A DNA stretch of 64,000 nucleotides from Solen grandis (Eukaryota; Mollusca; Bivalvia; Adapedonta; Solenidae): contig CM037787.1 in NCBI GenBank assembly GCA_021229015.1, forward strand, positions 35,973,874-36,037,873, in the 5' to 3' direction. Of this stretch, positions 26,901 through 35,139 are shown in pieces. Positions within the stretch are counted from its first letter, which is position 1, and each line of letters begins with the position of its first letter. Both the position numbers and the translations under genes were made by a program. The notes under the pieces are model-generated. The model did no database searches, was not told where the DNA came from, and saw nothing but the letters and a program-made list of their open reading frames with translations.

Positions 26901-29900
26901 AATCTCAATAATTTCTCTCAAGGAAAATTTATTTCGGGCAAACACAACATTTTCAAAAAATATTGAACAGCATCGGCCTATGCTGTAGCTGTCACTTTCA
27001 CTTCTAGCCATGGCGGATTCTGTCAGACTGATAACAGATATCGCAAAGTGTTTGGAATTTGTGCATCCTCTTAAAGATGCACAAATGGAGTGTCGAGAAA
27101 AGGGACAATGTGGTCATCCAGCCAACCGAATGATGCCGAAATAAATGATCTTTCAATAACCAATTCAAGAGAGCGGCCATGACGAAAGTAATACATATCC
27201 CTTGATTTTTTAAGCGAAAGTGCACAGATAATATAGCCTAGCGGTTTATTTTGCAGGCACAATGTAGCGTGTGTGCAAAGTTTGAGCAGTTGCGTATGTA
27301 TGTTATAGACTTTATAACACTGGGAATGATGGACATGATTGAGCTGCGATTCAGTAAGTTAATGGCATCCTGCTTGACATTAAGGCATGCTTGCGTTTCG
27401 CTTCAGTTTATTTGACAATGTACATGAGCCTAATTAAGTTAATAGATAAAAAAATGATACTTTACCTTGACGGCGGGTTTTCTTTTGCTTTTTTCAATTC
27501 CAGTTCTAATCTAAACAGATATAAATGATATAATCAAATTGCATATACATCGTCTAGATCTAAATGGATGCAAATAATTAGTTTTAAAGCATTTCATTGT
27601 TTCAAGTTATTTCAAGTCTGTATATATACATATATGATTCCTTGATGAAAGGTAACTCATTTGTAAATGTACGGGGAAAGTACATGCAAGCAAAAAACGA
27701 GTTAGCATGCATGTAGCGAAATTATTTATACGTTACATTACGAGAAAAATCAATGCTACAAGCACTGTAGTTAAACATTAATTTTCAATAACGACGATCT
27801 GTTATTGTAACATTTGACAGCGTATCTGGACGCTAACATGTGACAGCGTATCTGGACGCAACATGGGTTGCATATTTTTTCCACTGACAGTATTTCAGAC
27901 ATGTCTACAAATAAAGTACTGCTTCATTGCGATATCACGCCGTAGATAAGTGGCATGGTACTTCATCAAGTTAAAATATCTTGACACTGAGCAAAGCAGT
28001 CTTGGAACTTCCCTTATGTCCTAGGTACAAAACACAAGGGAATTATACCAATACTATTTAACGACTTTTTTATGTCATGGTGGGGGACCGAACACACGAC
28101 CTATCGATTACATTTCATTTCACTTATATAAGGTGTTAATGATGAGTTTCTGCGTGCCATTGAAATTCATAAAATAAATTACCGGAATTCTTTTCCTCCC
28201 GATCTAATGAAAATGAAATGGTGTTAGGGATATTTTGTTACAACGAGACTAGATTTCAAGGTTTAAAACTACGTCTTTATTTTAAAGAGGCAGTGTTAAT
28301 ACAGTATTTGAGATATTTTATAAATAAACTTACCTTTTAATGGTGTCCTCAAAAATAGACATAATTGTCTCTTCCGATACCTGTGTCCCTTTCTTGTTCC
28401 TTAAATAGTGAACAGAAAGAAATACACGAAACTTTGTCATTCTAGGGGACATATTGATCTCTAGTTTAAACTCACCAACTTAACTTACATTACTTCCCAC
28501 CCCACAGATAATATAAATGCCACCCTGCAATCCAGCAGTCGTTGATAGAATGAAGGGACATAACACTTTACCTAATCATTGGGCCAAAAATGACACTTGC
28601 TACAGATAAGTTATACAATTTGATATCTTTTGAAAAGGTAGCAAAAACAATCAGTATAAACCCGTTGGATTTCACAAAACGCAACACAAACCGTTTGTTG
28701 CTCTTTTTTTTTTTATTTCAGCTACATAGAGAAGATCATCAAACTATAAATTGAAGATGCGTGATGAACACGGCTTGGCTTCACGTCAGAAAGCTGTTGT
28801 AATTTTTGACATTTTCACATAATAACTTTTATGATGTTTTAGGTAAGCATTGCTAATCAGTTCATTCTAAATTAGATTTTGGATGACATTTGTTGGCTTG
28901 AAATTTGTTTAAAATAGGCATAGATGCTACTTTTAAATAATTTCGGGTGTTTCAGTATATTATGGCATCCCTTTAATGTGTGATTAGCGATGATCACCTA
29001 ACTTTTAACATTATGATATATTGAGTGTTTTATATATGTTTATTAATATTCTAGTTATTATGTCTCTTGAAATTCTTAAATAGAATGGTTGTATACATAT
29101 TTTTAATAGTTTGCACAAATGTATATATTTGTATGGATACAAATGAGACAAAAATAAAGTTGGAATATATATAATGTTTAGAGCTCAGTTGTCAGAAGAC
29201 TTCAAAGTCTAATTCGACTATTCCGATATTTTTGCCACGTAACTGTACTGACCGTTTTTAGCCCATGGATTTATCTATCCAAAAGCCGGAAAAACTGTTA
29301 TGAGAAATGGTATACTAATGAAATCGTAAGTAAGTGTCTTGGGAAGGAATGTGTCGAGCCAGTGCCACTCCTCCTCTCAGTGGTAAAACCTTTACATTGA
29401 AAATGGCTGATCCAATGTTAAGAAAATTTTCAGGAGAACCCGGAACTTGTATCCAATGGATTTAAGGAAGCAGTAATTGCTGCTACTTTGGAAAAGTAGT
29501 TTCCCATGATGTTGTTGATTCGTGACTGCACACTGTGATTTTAATCAGTCTTTTTTTTATTTATATACACATGTACTATGCTTTAAAAGTTAAGATAAAT
29601 GTCACCAGTTTATGCCAAGTTTTCACTATGTATATACATTTTACTGCTTAAAATAAATATAATGAGCTAAAATTACTGAAATTAAAACTCATATAAAATT
29701 AAATCGTATGTTTTTTTTTTTTTTTTTTTTTTTAATTTCGTAAAATATCACAGCAGTAACAATAACCTATTATACGGTAATTATTTAACGTTAATTGGGT
29801 AACAAGTTCTTACAACCTAATGTATACAAATCCCTCTCGACGGTTCCTGGATTTGGGAAGATGACACGAAATACTTGTTCCAGAGGGCTTCGAACCGACA

Positions 29901-32271
29901 ACCATCGGATCCGCAGTCGGGTACGTTACCACTGAACAGCGACGACCTTTTTTAAATGATTGACTTAATACTTAAATACTTAGGGGCGAATTTCATCAAT
30001 ATCAATTCATCTCTTAAAAATACTTTTAGTTTTTAGGTAAAAAATTGTCATCTTAGTCAAGTACAGGTATATTGTAAAATGTTTGTTTGTAAGTTCAACG
30101 TCGCGCCGACAGTATTTCAGTCATTTGGAGACTATGTCTACTTGAGACAGATATAGTGCTGTCACGCTGTAGTATCACGCATGATACCACACCTAGTAAC
30201 ATTATCCTGATACCGAGCCAACCAGTCCTGGAATTATCCTTATATGCTGAGCGACAAAGCAATGAAGCTACATACCAGTACCATTCAATGTACGAGTCTT
30301 TCTCATTCAAGAATTTAATAATTATTTAGTACTAAGTATTAATGGTGGAATTGGAGCCCACGATAAGCAGTTAAACTCTTATTTCTTTGTATTTTACTCC
30401 CATTTAGTAGCCACTTGTTCTAATCAGCCACTTTCTTGTTTACTGACCGATCACTTATGACAAATTCGACTGTATTTGTCGGCTTTTCATTTCGGTTGTC
30501 CTGGTGTGAAGCTTATTTGTCACTTTAGTGGTCTCTGAGACCAATTAGTTATTTTATCCATTAATACAGATTAAATATCATTCTATACACAATCGCAGGG
30601 GCTCCAAAAAGTAAAAACATATTTATAAGAGCTACATGTCGTATATCGAGATATCTTATGGATACTCAGTGCCACATTACAAATCTGAAATAGAGATTTA
30701 GTGAACCTGACCTGGGCAGCAGTGACACATTCTAATTATGTTACAAAGTTATCATTGGAAGTTATTGTAAGTGCATGCACTTTGATATTAAAAAAAGAAA
30801 TATTATTTAGTCTAATCTTACAAGACGACTGTACTGTCAGACCTCGCTAGAATCCAAACTACCGTACTTAGGACCAAGTTATACTTAATACATAGGGACT
30901 TTCTCGTTTCCTTCTTTTCTTTGATAAATCTAGATATAAATCTATTTTAACAAATATTGTTTGGTATTAAGGCAATCTCATTAAAGCCATATCCTATCTG
31001 AAGCCCGCTAGGTAGGATCTGATAACATCGCATTGAAGGTCGACAAAGATTTACCTTAGGGAATAAAACGGCAGCTTCAATATGCTTGGGTATAACTTCG
31101 TGTTTATTCGCACGTTCACGGTAGCGAAAGGAAATTTTAATTTTACAGATATCACCAAGGTATTCCGGTTTTCAAATTAAATTATTTTGAAACGCGCATT
31201 CTGATTTGATATCATTTTTTTTATTGATATTCATGACGGTCGGCTTTCATGGGCTGTTGTCAGATCTTCGTAGCGTAGGGTGTCGGAGCAAAAACGAAGA
31301 GCTGATTTTATTGAGATTGGGTATTAATTAAATGATTTATTTCATTTTTGTCGTTAACTTAATTTTCATAAAACACGTATGATTGAACGCATTTCTACCT
31401 AATTTAAGACTTTAAGCTCTTAGTATTGCTGGTGGGGTTGAAGCCTGATTGTTACCGTTAGCAAGACATAAATAGAATATAAGTAATGACACGTATCAGA
31501 TGAATGTAGTTGTATTGACTGTATTTTACATGATATATAAATAGTAAAATACTTACGGGTCGAAATCCCTTCGAAGTATCGCATTTTCAAGCTTCAGTGA
31601 GTCATTTTCTTTGCGAAGATTTTCGACTTTGCTGTTGAAATGAACACCATTAAAACTCTAAGACTTGTATGATGTACTAAAGTTAAATATCCCATTAAAA
31701 TATATACGTGTACTGTAATTGAATAATAATTTATATTGATACTCCGTATTTTTACTTCAATATCTACACAAAGAACAAATAACACAAAGAACATCTACCG
31801 TAACTACATTTACTGCATGGCTTCTACAACTGTTTCTCGTCGACTACTACATTAACAGTTTCGACTAAGCTGCCACTGTAATAAGCTGTAATATTTACTT
31901 ATCGGTATTTACTTAAAACAAAAATAAATAAAACACTAGATAATAAATGATATGAAAGTACCAGGCCAAACATGTTTTGAAATGTGTGTTAGCCGGTCTA
32001 TATTTAACGTCCCACCGACAAATGTTAAATCATTTGGGGATTAAATATGCGACTGTAGTATAAAATCTGTTGCATAGAATTTCTAAAACTTTTACACAGT
32101 GACAGGGAATATAGTACCAAACATAGAGTTAAGTAATAAATTAGTAGTACGTTCAAATAAATGAATGTGTGTACTTTCTCAATGATAAACAAGGAATGAC
32201 AAATCAAAATGAAATACATACTCATTAGCTGGTTTCTTAGTTGCTCCAGACGTAGCTTTTTTGGGGGCCAT
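2623..32271 (-). CDS. SPATA18-like: Gene A: mitochondria-eating protein (Mieap/SPATA18)-like, 22 coding exons
   Basis: Joined exons (minus strand, 5' to 3'): 32222-32271, 31557-31631, 28334-28399, 27466-27510, 24463-24528, 20051-20137, 18795-18908, 17033-17059, 16736-16834, 15235-15291, 13422-13475, 12040-12087, 11299-11382, 10239-10322, 9360-9422, 8825-8929, 6470-6563, 5881-6009, 4760-4958, 4348-4455, 3344-3421, 2623-2886. They total 1,996 bases; removing one base from a homopolymer in exon 17 gives 1,995, i.e. 664 residues plus stop. Residues about 17-445 are charged, heptad-like coiled coil. From about residue 449 to the end lies a globular region with the strings SELYDNEWTDAFEEI, CAELCWLM, QDPPVV and TVDFVVWPPLLLH, which I recognise as the Mieap C-terminal domain. 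In vertebrates Mieap is a p53-induced mitochondrial quality-control protein; the role here is inferred only from homology. All introns are GT-AG. The human protein is about 540 residues, so this coil is longer. Confidence 0.85.
3344..3421 (-). CDS. Gene A exon 21
   Basis: 78 bases, phase 0 at both ends, acceptor TTGACAG, donor GTACGT. Encodes MPVTIRKQIKDLRKGISPFL then KADVSE. It fits between exons 20 and 22 without shifting frame. Confidence 0.8.
4348..4455 (-). CDS. Gene A exon 20
   Basis: 108 bases, phase 0 at both ends, donor GTGAGT. Contains EASAFCEDLSFQYTKKLDSV and LFRIPDG. The acceptor is taken at TTGAACAG because it keeps phase with exon 19; the frame is open further upstream (NDCRTIHNRYLSMSSF), so an earlier start with a different exon 19 donor is possible. 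Confidence 0.7.
4760..4958 (-). CDS. Gene A exon 19, start of Mieap C-terminal domain
   Basis: 199 bases, starting with one base of a codon and ending phase 0 at a strong GTAAGA donor (TGG|GTAAGA). Contains AKLTENNPDIADLSDMNRPQ and KLGEMYSELYDNEWTDAFEE. These acidic and aromatic motifs are typical of the Mieap C-terminal domain. This is the first exon with a phase change, marking the switch from repeat exons to the domain. Confidence 0.88.
5881..6009 (-). CDS. Gene A exon 18
   Basis: 129 bases, acceptor GTTACAG, donor GTAAAG. Contains KIADLKKKNN, a proline/serine-rich break (VEPRGPSSSG) and a final coil EVSKLRKEIIGLKDENDHLK. The break probably separates the long coil from the C-terminal domain. 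Confidence 0.88.
6470..6563 (-). CDS. Gene A exon 17, with a one-base frameshift
   Basis: 94 bases between acceptor ATTGCAG and donor GTAAAT; neighbours with this phase pattern are multiples of three. The first part reads RTCDEPLRSWKTVEKKYQNE in frame from exon 16; the last part reads DHAAILERKEA in frame with exon 18. The switch falls in a run of six T on the plus strand (6502-6507). A run of five would make the exon 93 bases and fully open. As given, the frame would stop within the exon. Either an assembly error or a real lesion. Confidence 0.7.
7018..8810. repeat. Tandem duplication of an intron segment, split by an insertion
   Basis: About 270 bases at 7,018-7,295 recur at 8,518-8,790 with few changes. 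The sequence following the second copy (AAACTTTTTTTGTTTA plus a CA run) also occurs at 8,453-8,500. So the first copy was interrupted by about 1.15 kb now at 7,296-8,452. The insert holds three imperfect units of about 150 bases and ends of the GAGCACATGTGCTC type. Intron of gene A between exons 16 and 17. Confidence 0.7.
7640..8265 (+). repeat. Diverged tandem-unit element ending in a GCTCAGGTGAGCTAAAA motif
   Basis: Three units of about 150 bases (phrases such as CTGACCTAATT.. near 7,760, 7,920 and 8,080), then a GACGGACG tract and a palindromic end at 8,237-8,262. The same type of end occurs at 43,200-43,232, so both belong to one class of non-autonomous repeat. Confidence 0.6.
8825..8929 (-). 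CDS. Gene A exon 16
   Basis: 105 bases, acceptor TTAACAG, donor GTATGA. Encodes SELKEEKDAKASMQKDLSKA then KDDLKNANTQIQNTR, coiled coil. Confidence 0.85.
9360..9422 (-). CDS. Gene A exon 15
   Basis: 63 bases, acceptor TTTTCAG, donor CG|GTAAAT. Encodes EEIESLKRGKELMEKKNDEL. Coiled coil, phase 2 at both ends. Confidence 0.85.
9730..9904 (+). mobile_element. SINE-A copy, 5' truncated
   Basis: Body and 3' end only, ending in a GACGTCAAACCC-like stretch and CAACAAACAAAC. Confidence 0.6.
10239..10322 (-). CDS. Gene A exon 14
   Basis: 84 bases, acceptor TTTTGCAG, donor GTACAG. Encodes NKNVAMEKQISDIEENNKSL then NQKLTEER. Tandem duplicate of exon 13. Confidence 0.85.
10475..10560 (+). mobile_element. 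SINE-B fragment
   Basis: SINE-B is my name for a second tRNA-derived family with a CTGGCTTGCGGTAGGTCGG body. This piece includes that motif and GGGGTCTTCCTCCAC. Confidence 0.55.
10565..10880 (+). mobile_element. SINE-A copy, near full length
   Basis: Degraded head, then the typical GGTATCATGCCAC core and GGACGTTAACCCC end. Confidence 0.65.
10985..11058 (-). pseudogene. Coiled-coil exon with a non-canonical donor, probably skipped
   Basis: Acceptor GTTCCAG is good and the frame is open (SKSNELDALEGEKVDYQTKL then NLSNI). At the phase-2 position expected from neighbouring exons the donor would be AG|TTCAGA, i.e. GT has become TT. A GT one base earlier gives a 74-base exon that shifts frame and meets a stop in exon 14. 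Skipping it joins exons 13 and 14 in frame. The matching place in the sister duplicate (near 9,985) has no such exon. Confidence 0.5.
11299..11382 (-). CDS. Gene A exon 13
   Basis: 84 bases, acceptor AATCCAG, donor GTATAC. Encodes DAENTTLKKQISGLEGEIKS then LNEKLTTER. It is a tandem duplicate of exon 14 (same length; shared strings KKQIS/EKQIS and KSLN). Confidence 0.85.
12040..12087 (-). CDS. Gene A exon 12
   Basis: 48 bases, acceptor ATTTCAG, donor GTATTT. Encodes SPAVDDSKDTKQEKKN, acidic and lysine-rich, probably a hinge rather than coil. It does not resemble gene B exon B12; similarity between the genes ends in the intron before it. Confidence 0.7.
12865..13245. mobile_element. Terminal-inverted-repeat element (MITE-like) in intron 11 of gene A
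   Basis: Arms of about 85 bases at 12,865-12,950 and 13,156-13,245 are reverse complements of each other with minor changes. A related copy lies at about 59,720-60,060 in the matching intron of gene B, so it was there before the genes duplicated. Confidence 0.65.
13422..13475 (-). CDS. Gene A exon 11
   Basis: 54 bases, acceptor TATACAG, donor GTACAA. Encodes CKEKENKISELQKQLQTR. The gene B counterpart B11 lacks four codons (12 bases) near the end. Flanking intron sequence is also strongly alike between the two genes. Confidence 0.85.
14356..14409 (-). pseudogene. Duplicated copy of exon 11 with a lost splice acceptor
   Basis: A second copy of exon 11 and its flanks lies about 930 bases upstream in gene A. 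It has the same length (54 bases), an open frame (YEDKLKGQDNTIKQLQT) and a normal GTAAAG donor. At the acceptor position the sequence reads TATACAA instead of TATACAG, so the AG is gone. I expect it to be skipped; skipping leaves the frame intact. Confidence 0.65.
15235..15291 (-). CDS. Gene A exon 10
   Basis: 57 bases, acceptor TTCTGCAG, donor GTAAGT. Encodes STIKAERDDYKERLKKSET. Same length as and nearly identical to B10. Confidence 0.88.
15345..15812. repeat. Tandem duplicate of about 215 bases
   Basis: 15,345-15,560 recurs at 15,598-15,812 almost unchanged, separated by a TA run. Intron of gene A upstream of exon 10. Confidence 0.75.
16010..16615. mobile_element. Foldback element, one arm interrupted
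   Basis: A 27-base block at 16,023-16,050 is the reverse complement of 16,581-16,607, and an inner block at 16,324-16,352 that of 16,541-16,570. The right arm is continuous while about 270 bases separate the left blocks, so the left arm probably took a later insertion. Confidence 0.65.
16736..16834 (-). CDS. Gene A exon 9
   Basis: 99 bases, acceptor AACACAG, donor GTAGAT. Encodes KNSADKQLSTGGNVSADLKR then AEKENREMRDNI. Same length as B9; the strings SADKQ and NVSAD are shared by both. Confidence 0.85.
17033..17059 (-). CDS. Gene A exon 8 (27-base microexon)
   Basis: Acceptor ATAAATAG, donor GTAAGT, encoding CTYKREVEEL across its junctions. The gene B counterpart (B8, 48 bases) has the same C-terminal half and seven more codons, exactly one heptad. 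The acceptor lacks a good pyrimidine tract, so the exact start is less sure than the donor. Confidence 0.65.
17670..17790. repeat. Minisatellite, unit about 26 bases (first block)
   Basis: Diverged copies of a CATAAAGAAAGACCAGTGTT-like unit in intron 7 of gene A. A poly-C run (17,611-17,629) lies just before it. Confidence 0.65.
18290..18675. repeat. Minisatellite, unit about 26 bases (second block)
   Basis: Over ten diverged units of the same ACATAAAGAAAGACCAGTG type. The reverse-complement version occupies 54,940-55,280 in the matching intron of gene B. Open frames reading through it are artefacts of the repeat. Confidence 0.75.
18795..18908 (-). CDS. Gene A exon 7
   Basis: 114 bases, acceptor ATTCAAG, donor GTTAGT. 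Includes KWKATKKLFDIQTNNVATIM followed by GK. Same length as B7; the GTTAGT/GTTTGT donors are weaker than those of neighbouring exons in both genes. Confidence 0.85.
20051..20137 (-). CDS. Gene A exon 6
   Basis: 87 bases, acceptor TTAATAG, donor GTAATG. Encodes a coiled-coil segment starting EKLKKVKTELDNTNTKLQKQ and ending EVEAIS. Same length as B6, with matching heptads. Confidence 0.85.
20420..21345 (+). repeat. Tandem-unit element with CCGACGGACGGACC and GGGGGTATAATGA end
   Basis: At least three imperfect units of about 170 bases containing GGGCC(C/A)TAACTCATATAAAATC or close variants (20,760, 20,890, 21,122), then a GACGGAC tract and an end at about 21,345. Organised like the 41.6-kb element but different in sequence. 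Confidence 0.6.
21376..23460. repeat. Three diverged copies of an intron block
   Basis: Blocks starting near 21,376, 22,495 and 23,047 share GGTTCACGTAAATCCTCATT-like text, a CTTATACGACGT phrase and following sequence. The second and third are about 550 bases apart and most alike. Confidence 0.65.
21800..21985 (-). mobile_element. SINE-B copy
   Basis: Minus-strand tRNA-like head (GGCCGAGCGAGTAAAGTCG, B-box near 21,915) followed by the SINE-B body. Confidence 0.6.
24463..24528 (-). CDS. Gene A exon 5
   Basis: 66 bases, acceptor TTTCAG, donor GTACGT followed by a CT run. Encodes STEKNDETLKELQGKISEQS then KE. The gene B counterpart B5 is three codons shorter and also has a CT run just after its donor. 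Confidence 0.85.
25678..25765 (+). mobile_element. SINE-B fragment (3' part)
   Basis: Contains CCACCTGTACTTGAGCGGAC and ATACTGTCGCAGCGA, the 3' half of the family. Confidence 0.55.
26339..26461. mobile_element. Near-perfect palindrome of about 120 bases
   Basis: Arms 26,339-26,392 and 26,408-26,461 pair over almost their whole length with a loop of about 15 bases. The ends read CTGACA...TGTCAG. Probably a small foldback transposon in intron 4 of gene A. Confidence 0.75.
27010..27144 (+). CDS. Small open frame with good start context (tentative)
   Basis: 44 residues starting MADSVRLITDIAKCLEFVHP, with GCCATGG around the start, inside intron 4 of gene A on the opposite strand. The surrounding 26,700-27,250 is less AT-rich than its neighbourhood. 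No family is recognised. It may be a captured first exon, a gene relic or chance. Confidence 0.25.
   Translation: MADSVRLITDIAKCLEFVHPLKDAQMECREKGQCGHPANRMMPK
27466..27510 (-). CDS. Gene A exon 4
   Basis: 45 bases, acceptor TTTAG, donor GTAAAG. Encodes LELELKKAKENPPS. The counterpart B4 in gene B has eight extra codons. Confidence 0.8.
27880..28120 (-). mobile_element. SINE-A copy
   Basis: Reverse-complement body with the ATCACGCCGTAGATAAGTGG stretch and a B-box-like GTGTGTTCGGTCCC near 28,090. Confidence 0.65.
28334..28399 (-). CDS. Gene A exon 3
   Basis: 66 bases, acceptor ATTTAAG, donor GTAAGT. Encodes a short stretch ending FEDTIKR, which is also the end of gene B exon B3. Two codons longer than B3. 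Confidence 0.8.
29795..29955 (-). mobile_element. SINE-C copy
   Basis: SINE-C is my name for a third tRNA-derived family with a GGTTGTCGGTTCGAA B-box and an end resembling GTAAGAACTTGTTTCCC. This minus-strand copy carries both. Confidence 0.55.
30088..30305 (-). mobile_element. SINE-A copy, head missing
   Basis: Clear 3' end and body on the minus strand; the tRNA-like head is absent. Confidence 0.65.
31557..31631 (-). CDS. Gene A exon 2, coiled-coil start
   Basis: 75 bases between a CAACAG acceptor and GTAAGT donor. It encodes DKVENLRKENDSLKLENAIL and then RRDFDP, a clear heptad pattern. It is the same length as gene B exon B2 and closely similar to it. Confidence 0.85.
32046..32146. repeat. 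101-base direct repeat, copy 1 (intron 1 of gene A)
   Basis: Base-for-base identical to 32,404-32,504 by direct reading. Lies in the intron after exon 1. Confidence 0.92.
32222..32271 (-). CDS. Gene A exon 1 (start codon)
   Basis: ATG at 32269-32271 begins a lysine/alanine-rich N-terminus (MAPKKATSGATKKPAN), ending phase 2 at a GTATGT donor. The ATG is the only one in the exon and joins in frame with exon 2. No signal peptide is seen. The exon sits between two identical 101-base direct repeats. Confidence 0.75.
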
Positions 32272-32319
32272 GTTGATGGCGATTGACGCGTGGCAGCCTT
32301 TTTATTTTCTTCCTTTATT
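32272..32319 (-). other. Gene A probable 5' UTR part of exon 1
   Basis: On the minus strand a plausible acceptor (pyrimidine-poor, ending TTTTAG) at 32320-32325 precedes about 48 noncoding bases and then the ATG. This suggests an upstream noncoding exon. A possible one ends at a CAAAG|GTATTT donor near 34,358, but nothing else supports it. Confidence 0.35.
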
Positions 32320-32360
32320 CTAAAATATTGTTTGAAATATAGTACTATATTAAAATACTT

Positions 32361-32400
<40 letters not shown>

Positions 32401-32403
32401 TCC

Positions 32404-32504
32404 TATGCGACTGTAGTATAAAATCTGTTGCATAGAATTTCTAAAACTTTTACACAGTGACAGGGAATATAGTACCAAACATAGAGTTAAGTAATAAATT
32501 AGTA
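32404..32504. repeat. 101-base direct repeat, copy 2 (upstream of exon 1)
   Basis: Identical to 32,046-32,146. A (GA)n run at 32,367-32,398 adjoins it. Confidence 0.92.
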
Positions 32505-34814
32505 AAACATGTTCTATCAAGGTAGTCTTGGATTTAACCTTCGATACGACAGTATTTCAGTATATAGTGAGTCCAACCTGATGAACCGGCGGGACATGTT
32601 AATGACTAGATGGACGTTGATATTTTTATCTATTGACTGACACATTTTGTTAAGAAATGAGATATTTAGGTATTAGGGATCCACGAATAATGAACTATGG
32701 TTGTTAAATATGTGAGTGTTATTTAGCGCTGTGGTTGGTGGAAGTGGGGCCTGGGCCAATTTTCAAGGCTAAAAGTGCCCATTCTTATTGCCAGTATTTA
32801 ATGCTACACCGACATATTTTATAATATATTAAGCACTTTTCTAGGATTGTACACTGGTAAATTACACGGGTAAACTACGCGGGTAAACATCTCATTACCA
32901 TTGAAATAATACCAATAAGTATTTGAATGCATTTGTCATTCACATAACATTTAAAATGTAAACAAGTAATTCTAAATTTCGTTTGAATATGTAAGTAGTA
33001 CTGTCTCGAATTCCACCAACAATACTTAGCGCTAAGCAGGGTCTCCTTTTATATATAGTATTAAGAGACACTGCACTAAGTGATACTTGAATTAAGAAAG
33101 AAAGCTCTATGTTATATCTGTTCTACGAAATTTTCAAGTACATGACTATTTTAATATGAAATATTACCTTAAAAACTAACACTATGTGTTAAGAAATGTA
33201 ATATTTGAGTATTTTACTACAGAAACAAGACTGATGAAATTCGCCTGTAAGTATTAAATTATTACTTAGAGCCAATTATGGTTGATGGAATTAGAACCAT
33301 GAACATCATTTCCATGAAATATTGATAAGTGTTGCATATATTAGACATCATTTTTTTGGTTATTTAAAACATCTACGGTTACATTTAGTTCAAATACAAG
33401 CTTTACATATAGTCTTATGGATGTGATAACCGTAATAGTGTAACATAGGTATATCCACATGTACAACTATTGATTATCCAGACACGCGGGTGCTCTTCAG
33501 TAAAGAATTCACCCACGGTATTCTGAGTGATTTATTTAAGTCGTGAAAACGTGTTAACTTGTGAACTATCGATTTATTTAAACATATTCTCTTTTATCTA
33601 GTTCCTTATATACATGCATGGAAGCAATAATACCCTAGACATTAGTCATGTATCGGTCAGTATTTATAGGTTATTTTACAACGAATATACATTTGAAAAA
33701 AATGTCCAGATTGGTTTTGTAATCTGGGCACAAGTTCAAAAATATGTTCATATTGGACAATTCAATGTAAAATGACCTTTTTTTTATTCCATATCCATTT
33801 ATTATATTCAGGTCTTGATATACTTATATGATTATATAACTGTTGTTATTTATTTTTAATTATCAGTTTAATTATTTAATTAATGAATATTTAATTATCT
33901 CTCTTTTCTGTAAAGTGACGTCATTTTTCATCATTGATAGCTCCTCTATGTTGTGCGAAATTTTGCGACTGTTGTCGAACAACATAAAACATTTGGACAG
34001 TGAACAATATTTTGGACGGTCACATGGTACAAACGCATTTCGTTGATTGGCTGAGAAATTTGGATATTAAATAAATGTACTCATACAGACTCATAATAAT
34101 TTCTTAATAGAGAGTAGACGGTATTCACTGGACATTGAAATGTAGACTATACGTATAACACATATTTACAATATACCAGATATGATGCATTAACGTGTTG
34201 TATGTACATTTCAAATCAAGGTAATAGACATGTTTGTACAATCAGGATATTTATATCCGTGAATACAATTCATTTGAAAATGATTAGTGTTGGATATTGT
34301 TTGAACACTTTCGACCAGTTGAGAATTAAAACATTCACACAAATAAGATAAATACCTTTGGTTGATCCTTTCTTTAAGCCATGTCCTACATCACATCGTG
34401 TGTACACTTCACTTCCCTAGTAACTATAAACAAATCTAATTTACTTCCTGGAATACCCCATTTTCTTCTTAACTATCGTGAATCATGGTGTTCTATTTTC
34501 AGAATACCTGGTATTATCGGTAAAGTTGAATACTTGGCTCGAGTGTACAGGTATTGATCGTTTGACGTTACACCTGCGTATAATCCATATATGTGTATTG
34601 GGAAGTAGGACCCATTTTTAAGAAATAAAACTTTTTATGTACGTTTGCCGTATTTTCTTAAAATTCTTAGTTGCGTTTTTTTGTTTATGTTGCAACATCT
34701 TTGGGTTTGTTTGGATCGATAGACGTGTAAACATGTCATTCTACATTCCAGTGCAATTTATGACAGATCGCTACAAACGTGGTATTATCTTAACGAATAA
34801 TGTTTTTTGGTCTG
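32505..34814. other. Upstream region of gene A, no gene recognised
   Basis: AT-rich. A SINE-A 3' scrap is at about 32,545-32,575. No clear promoter, CpG-dense block or coding exon is visible. Confidence 0.45.
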
Positions 34815-34860
34815 ATGTCCAACCGACAGTATTTCAGTCATCTGGAGACGATGTTTATCG
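34815..34860 (-). mobile_element. SINE-A 3' scrap
   Basis: Only the CCGACAGTATTTCAGTCATC end of the family. Confidence 0.5.
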
Positions 34861-35139
34861 AATAAAGCGTATAATTGTGTGTAAAGTTTAAAGTATATTT
34901 ATTTTACATCGCTTACGAAACAAGTTATCACAACTTATATTAATCTCGATGACTCTGATGGCGGCGTATTAATTATCATAATGTGTATACATAAACATTT
35001 CTCTGCATTAATGATAAGAAGGTTGATCATAGGGTCCTGATCATATCACACCAAAAGCCGTTTACAAAGCTTATCAATAAAATTAAGAAGTAAATATACT
35101 TGGGTAAGGAATTTTATTATCATTTTATTTGTTTGGTTA

